Shown piece after piece: positions 60,675 through 64,000 of a stretch of 64,000 nt of DNA. This DNA comes from Effusibacillus consociatus. GTDB taxonomy: Bacteria > Bacillota > Bacilli > Tumebacillales > Effusibacillaceae. How positions within the stretch are numbered: the stretch's first letter is position 1; each line of letters starts with the position of its first letter. Both the position numbers and the translations under genes were made by a program. Location of the stretch: NCBI RefSeq assembly GCF_042652925.1, contig NZ_JBHSHC010000002.1:7206-71205 (forward strand), written 5' to 3'. Under the pieces are notes generated by a model. The model was given only the letters and a program-made list of their open reading frames with translations, was not told the origin of the DNA and searched no databases.

Positions 60675-61064
60675 TTATTTCCCAAGGTATTGAGACAGCT
60701 TTTCCCGGAAAATCCCCGGTAACAGTTCACTTTTCTTTGTATCAAAGTTAAAATGCACCATGGTTACAAGGGCTTCAACAATCAGTTGTCCAGCAGCTTC
60801 ATCTTTAATACGGTTTACTAAGTCAAAACTGCTGTTTCCTATTCGATCTACTGCCGTTTCGATAACTAATTTTTGTTTAAAAAACGCCTGGGCTCTAAAG
60901 TCAGCCTTCACAGACGCCAGGATCAAGGGAACCACCACAAACCCCAGATCCTCCATAAACTGCAAACGAGCTTCTTCCAGGTAGGATAAGTAAACTGCAT
61001 TGTTAACATGACCGAACATGTCTGTCTCCCCGTAGCGAACCGTGAGACATGTAGTATGAACCAT
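60675..61064 (-). CDS. Acyl-CoA thioesterase, YbgC/4HBT-like
   Basis: 129-residue hot-dog fold protein. VRYGETDMFGHVNNAVYLSYLEEARLQFM holds the catalytic Asp region (xDxxGHVNN). AGGAGG before ATG 61064. Hydrolyses acyl-CoA thioesters; the substrate is unknown. Downstream of the enoyl-CoA hydratase. Confidence 0.88.
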   Translation of the reverse strand: MVHTTCLTVRYGETDMFGHVNNAVYLSYLEEARLQFMEDLGFVVVPLILASVKADFRAQAFFKQKLVIETAVDRIGNSSFDLVNRIKDEAAGQLIVEALVTMVHFNFDTKKSELLPGIFREKLSQYLGK

Positions 61065-61150
61065 ACGGTTGGCCTCCTATTTATTTGTTCAGCATCCAAG
61101 GACGCCAGAAACCACATCCCTGTTGATGTGGTTCCCGGTCGAATCTTCAT

Positions 61151-61933
61151 CTACCGTCCTTTAAAAGATGGGGGGCTTTTGGCAAAGAAAGCCGTAATCC
61201 CTTCAATCGCATCTTCCGTGCGAGCGACCGTCAGCATATGCTCCCGCTCAATCTCCAACCCTTGAATCAAACTCTGATCGGTTCCTCTTATAGCGGCATC
61301 GAGGATCCCCTTAATCGCAATCGGGGGGCCGTCAGCCAACTGTTTGGCCCAATGAAAAGCTTCATCACGAAGTTTATCTTGCGATACCACCCGATTTACA
61401 AGCCCGTACTCCAAGGCCGTTTGAGCAGAGATTCGTTCGCCGCTTAGCATTAAATCCAGTGCCCGTCTTCGGCCGATCAAACGGGGCAGTCGCTGAGTTC
61501 CCCCGTAGCCCGGCATAATCCCGAGCCGAACTTCCGGTAATCCCAATTCAGAGGTATCTGCGGCGATCGCCAAATGGCAGGCCATCTGCAGTTCATTTCC
61601 ACCGCCCAGTGCTTTCCCGTTAATACACGCGATGATGGGCTTGGGAAAGCCTTCAATCCAGTTGAACAAATCGTTCATCCTCCGAAGAGTCTTCTCAGCG
61701 GTTTTCCGGTCCCCCATTTCACCAAACTCGGAAATATCTGCACCAGCAGAGAAATTTTTGTCCCCGGAGCCGGTGATGATCAGGCAGCCAATGGAATCGT
61801 TCGTTTCTGCCTCGTTAAGTATCGTTTCCAATTCGTATAGAGTCTCCCGACTTAACGTATTCATTGGGGGCCGATGTATCGTAATCAGTGCCACCCGATC
61901 CCGAATTTGAATTTCAAGATGTTTTCCTTCCAT
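61151..61933 (-). CDS. Enoyl-CoA hydratase/isomerase
   Basis: About 260 residues of the crotonase family. KNFSAGADISEFGEM, INGKALGGGNELQMACHLAIA (oxyanion hole), and LPEVRLGIMPGYGGTQRLPRLIG with the catalytic Glu positions. ATG 61933 follows GGGAGG and overlaps the thiolase stop (TGATG), so the two are coupled. Second step of beta-oxidation or a related route. Confidence 0.92.
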   Translation of the reverse strand: MEGKHLEIQIRDRVALITIHRPPMNTLSRETLYELETILNEAETNDSIGCLIITGSGDKNFSAGADISEFGEMGDRKTAEKTLRRMNDLFNWIEGFPKPIIACINGKALGGGNELQMACHLAIAADTSELGLPEVRLGIMPGYGGTQRLPRLIGRRRALDLMLSGERISAQTALEYGLVNRVVSQDKLRDEAFHWAKQLADGPPIAIKGILDAAIRGTDQSLIQGLEIEREHMLTVARTEDAIEGITAFFAKSPPSFKGR

Positions 61934-63087
61934 CAGTATGCCTCCCGTTCGACGATGACCGCCACCGCCATCCCGAATCCTATACACAATGTTGCCATCC
62001 CGTAACGTCCTTCCCGTCGTTCCAATTCGTTGACCAGTGTCGCTATAATGCGGGCACCGCTTGCACCGAGGGGATGGCCCAACGCAATGGCTCCTCCGTT
62101 GGGATTGACTTTTTCAGAATCGACACCCATCTCCCTCTGCCAAGCGAGGACAACCGATGCAAATGCCTCATTCACTTCAAACACATCCATATCGTTGAGT
62201 GACAATCCGGCCCGTCTCAGTACTTTGGCGGTGGCAGGAATGATTCCGGTCAGCATAATTTCGGGATCCACTCCCGCCAAACCGGTCGCAACCACACGAG
62301 CACGAGGCTTCAGCCCGAGTGATTGAGCCTTCCTGCGGGAGGCAAGCAGCACCGCGGCCGAACCATCACTGATTTGACTTGAATTTCCGGCTGTTACCCT
62401 GCCATCAGGACGAAATGAAGGAGCCAGTCCTGCTAATGCTTCCAGGGTGGTACCCGGCCTCGGTGTCTCATCTGCCTCCAGGAGAATTTTTTCTCCCTCG
62501 GGGTTTTGGATTTCAATCGGGATGATTTCGTTATCGAACCGGTCTTCCTTTTGTGCTCGAATCGCTTTTTCGTGGCTGTGCAAAGCAAACTCATCCAGTT
62601 CTTCTCTCGAAAGATTCCACCTCTCCGCGATTAATTCCGCGGAAACCCCCTGCGGAAGGATGGTATGCTGCTCCAACAGAAGAGTACTGAGATTCCCGCC
62701 GTCACTCCCCATTGGAACACGATTCATACTTTCCACGCCGGCCGCAATGACACATTCCGCCATTCCCGCCATGATCGCGTGGGCCCCTTGTGCAAGAGTC
62801 TCCAAGCTGGAGGCACACATCCGATTCACACTCACTCCGCACACATCCACTGGAAAGCCCGCAATCAGCCCCGCCATGCGCCCGATATTGTAGCCTTGTT
62901 CACCGATTTGGGTCACACACCCCATTTTGATATCTTCCACTTCGGAAGGAGCCAATTGGTTGCGTCTCACTAATTCTTTCAGGAGAAATGCCGCCATTTC
63001 ATCAGGGCGCGTCCCGGCAAGAGAACCTTTTTTTCGCCCAATGGGGGTTCGGACCGCATCGAGAATGACCGCATCCAGGTCCCGCAT
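61933..63087 (-). CDS. Acetyl-CoA acyltransferase (thiolase)
   Basis: About 384 residues. Nucleophilic Cys in VNRMCASSLETLAQG near residue 88, GGAIALGHPLGASGARI with the catalytic His, and CIGFGMAVAVI with the second Cys. Degradative thiolase-type. The ATG at 63087 is favoured over an upstream codon (GAAAGGGTGAAGGAT before it). Downstream of the SDR gene, overlapping enoyl-CoA hydratase. Confidence 0.92.
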   Translation of the reverse strand: MRDLDAVILDAVRTPIGRKKGSLAGTRPDEMAAFLLKELVRRNQLAPSEVEDIKMGCVTQIGEQGYNIGRMAGLIAGFPVDVCGVSVNRMCASSLETLAQGAHAIMAGMAECVIAAGVESMNRVPMGSDGGNLSTLLLEQHTILPQGVSAELIAERWNLSREELDEFALHSHEKAIRAQKEDRFDNEIIPIEIQNPEGEKILLEADETPRPGTTLEALAGLAPSFRPDGRVTAGNSSQISDGSAAVLLASRRKAQSLGLKPRARVVATGLAGVDPEIMLTGIIPATAKVLRRAGLSLNDMDVFEVNEAFASVVLAWQREMGVDSEKVNPNGGAIALGHPLGASGARIIATLVNELERREGRYGMATLCIGFGMAVAVIVEREAY

Positions 63088-63106
63088 ATCCTTCACCCTT
63101 TCATGA

Positions 63107-63937
63107 TTAAAATGTAAACAGATCAATTCCACCCGTTACCGGGAGACCGACACCCGTAATATAATTCGCCTCTTGAGATACGAGAAAGGCAATCGCATTG
63201 GCGATATCCTCCGGTTCCCCCGGCCGCTTGAATGCCGTTCGGGCAATCATTCGTTCCCGCATTTCCGGGTTGGACATCTGGAAGGCTTCCGTATTGATAA
63301 TCCCAGGTACAATTGCATTAACGGTAATATTGAATCGGGCTCCCTCCAGGGCCAAAGTTCGAGTGAGTCCCAGAATACCGGCTTTCGTCGTTGAGTAACT
63401 TGCCTGGCCATATCCGCCCAGCGTTCCGGCGACAGAAGCCATGTTGATGATCCGGCCCCAGTTTTGTTCTTTCATGTAAGGCCAAACCGCTTTGCAGCAG
63501 TTGTAGGCACCCGTCAAATTTACACGGAGGTCACGCTCCCAAAAGTCATCGTTCTGGTGTTCCAATCGGGCCGTATGATCCAAGGTAGCCGCATTGTTGA
63601 CCAGAATATCAATACGTCCAAATTGCTCCTTGACCTGTGCCATAACCGAGTTCACTTGCTGCCGATCGGTTACATCCATACGAAAAGCAACGGATCGTCG
63701 CCCTAATCCACGAATCTGTTCGGCTGTCGATTTGGTGTACACTGTTTTTGTTTGGGCCATTATTTGGGCAATGGGGCCCAATTTTTCCGTCATCTCTTCC
63801 AGGTTCTCATCTTCGATCAATATATCGGTCACGATCACATCCGCACCGGCTTTCGCCAACGTCAACGCGTCCGTCCTTCCCAAACCACGGGACGCTCCGG
63901 TGACAAGGGCGACTCTTCCTTCAAGCGGCAGACTCAT
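63107..63937 (-). CDS. SDR-family oxidoreductase
   Basis: About 276 residues of the classical SDR family. VALVTGASRGLGRTDAL, NNAATLDHTARL, then SVAGTLGGYGQASYSTTKAGI with the catalytic Ser and YxxxK, and PGIINTEAF. A dehydrogenase/reductase of a hydroxyacyl-CoA-like substrate is plausible in this operon (3-hydroxyacyl-CoA step), but the sequence does not prove it. The ATG at 63937 is favoured; earlier in-frame starts exist. Confidence 0.88.
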   Translation of the reverse strand: MSLPLEGRVALVTGASRGLGRTDALTLAKAGADVIVTDILIEDENLEEMTEKLGPIAQIMAQTKTVYTKSTAEQIRGLGRRSVAFRMDVTDRQQVNSVMAQVKEQFGRIDILVNNAATLDHTARLEHQNDDFWERDLRVNLTGAYNCCKAVWPYMKEQNWGRIINMASVAGTLGGYGQASYSTTKAGILGLTRTLALEGARFNITVNAIVPGIINTEAFQMSNPEMRERMIARTAFKRPGEPEDIANAIAFLVSQEANYITGVGLPVTGGIDLFTF

Positions 63938-64000
63938 TTTTATACCCATTCCTTTCGCTTCGCTCAAGGCACAAAACGGAATGAAATCCGTTAACCTTGA

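Noticed and set aside
1..64000. tRNA, rRNA, insertion sequences, prophage, selC or sel genes
   Set aside because: Looked for and none seen; no transposase or integrase motifs among the open frames.

Overview
This window looks like a chromosomal segment of an endospore-forming Firmicute, probably a member of the Bacillales. It encodes CotB-type spore-coat proteins and a GbsR/GbsA/GbsB choline-oxidation set. Shine-Dalgarno sites are strong (AGGAGG-like), and TTG starts are unusually common. No rRNA, tRNA, CRISPR array, prophage or transposase was seen. The genus cannot be fixed from the sequence alone.

Layout. (1) 1-30 kb is a glycan-biosynthesis island. It holds many GT2/GT4 glycosyltransferases and enzymes for several activated sugars: CDP-glucose (rfbF, rfbG), dTDP-glucose (rfbA, rfbB), GDP-mannose (manC, gmd), a UDP-sugar dehydrogenase and two UDP-sugar epimerase-type SDRs. 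A myo-inositol-phosphate synthase is also present. From 20 to 31 kb these are interleaved with spore-coat-type proteins: CotB, a CotB-like protein, a Lys/Glu-rich protein and low-complexity proteins. Together this suggests decoration of the spore surface. (2) 30.8-39.5 kb is mixed housekeeping: aspartase, a GmhB-like phosphatase, an ECF sigma factor with a membrane partner, D-amino-acid aminotransferase, a broken amj (lipid II flippase), a class B penicillin-binding protein and an M50 protease. (3) 39.6-54.4 kb is the most striking region, an apparent choline/glycine-betaine catabolic locus built around a selenoprotein betaine reductase. (4) 54.4-58 kb has an XRE-cupin regulator, a lactate-permease-family transporter, a BNR-repeat protein split by a frameshift, and a Gln-rich protein. 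(5) 58.1-64 kb is a beta-oxidation-type cluster: acyl-CoA dehydrogenase, quinone oxidoreductase, thioesterase, enoyl-CoA hydratase, thiolase and SDR.

How region 3 would work (inference from gene content). Choline enters through a symporter resembling the animal high-affinity choline transporter. GbsB and GbsA oxidise it to glycine betaine, and a BCCT carrier imports ready-made betaine. The GrdI/GrdH component B, the GrdA selenoprotein, GrdC, and thioredoxin with its reductase would then cleave betaine reductively to trimethylamine and an activated acetyl group. GrdA and GrdH each contain an in-frame UGA at the expected selenocysteine position, followed by a hairpin fitting the bacterial SECIS pattern. 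A third UGA/SECIS pair lies in a DsbA-family gene (UPFC in place of CPFC) downstream of the BCCT gene, but that gene has lost an internal segment. No grdD is present. A 12-bp palindrome, TAATCATGATTA, or a close variant lies in the -35/-10 spacer of the grd, BCCT, gbsA and tetR promoters, which defines a likely local regulon.
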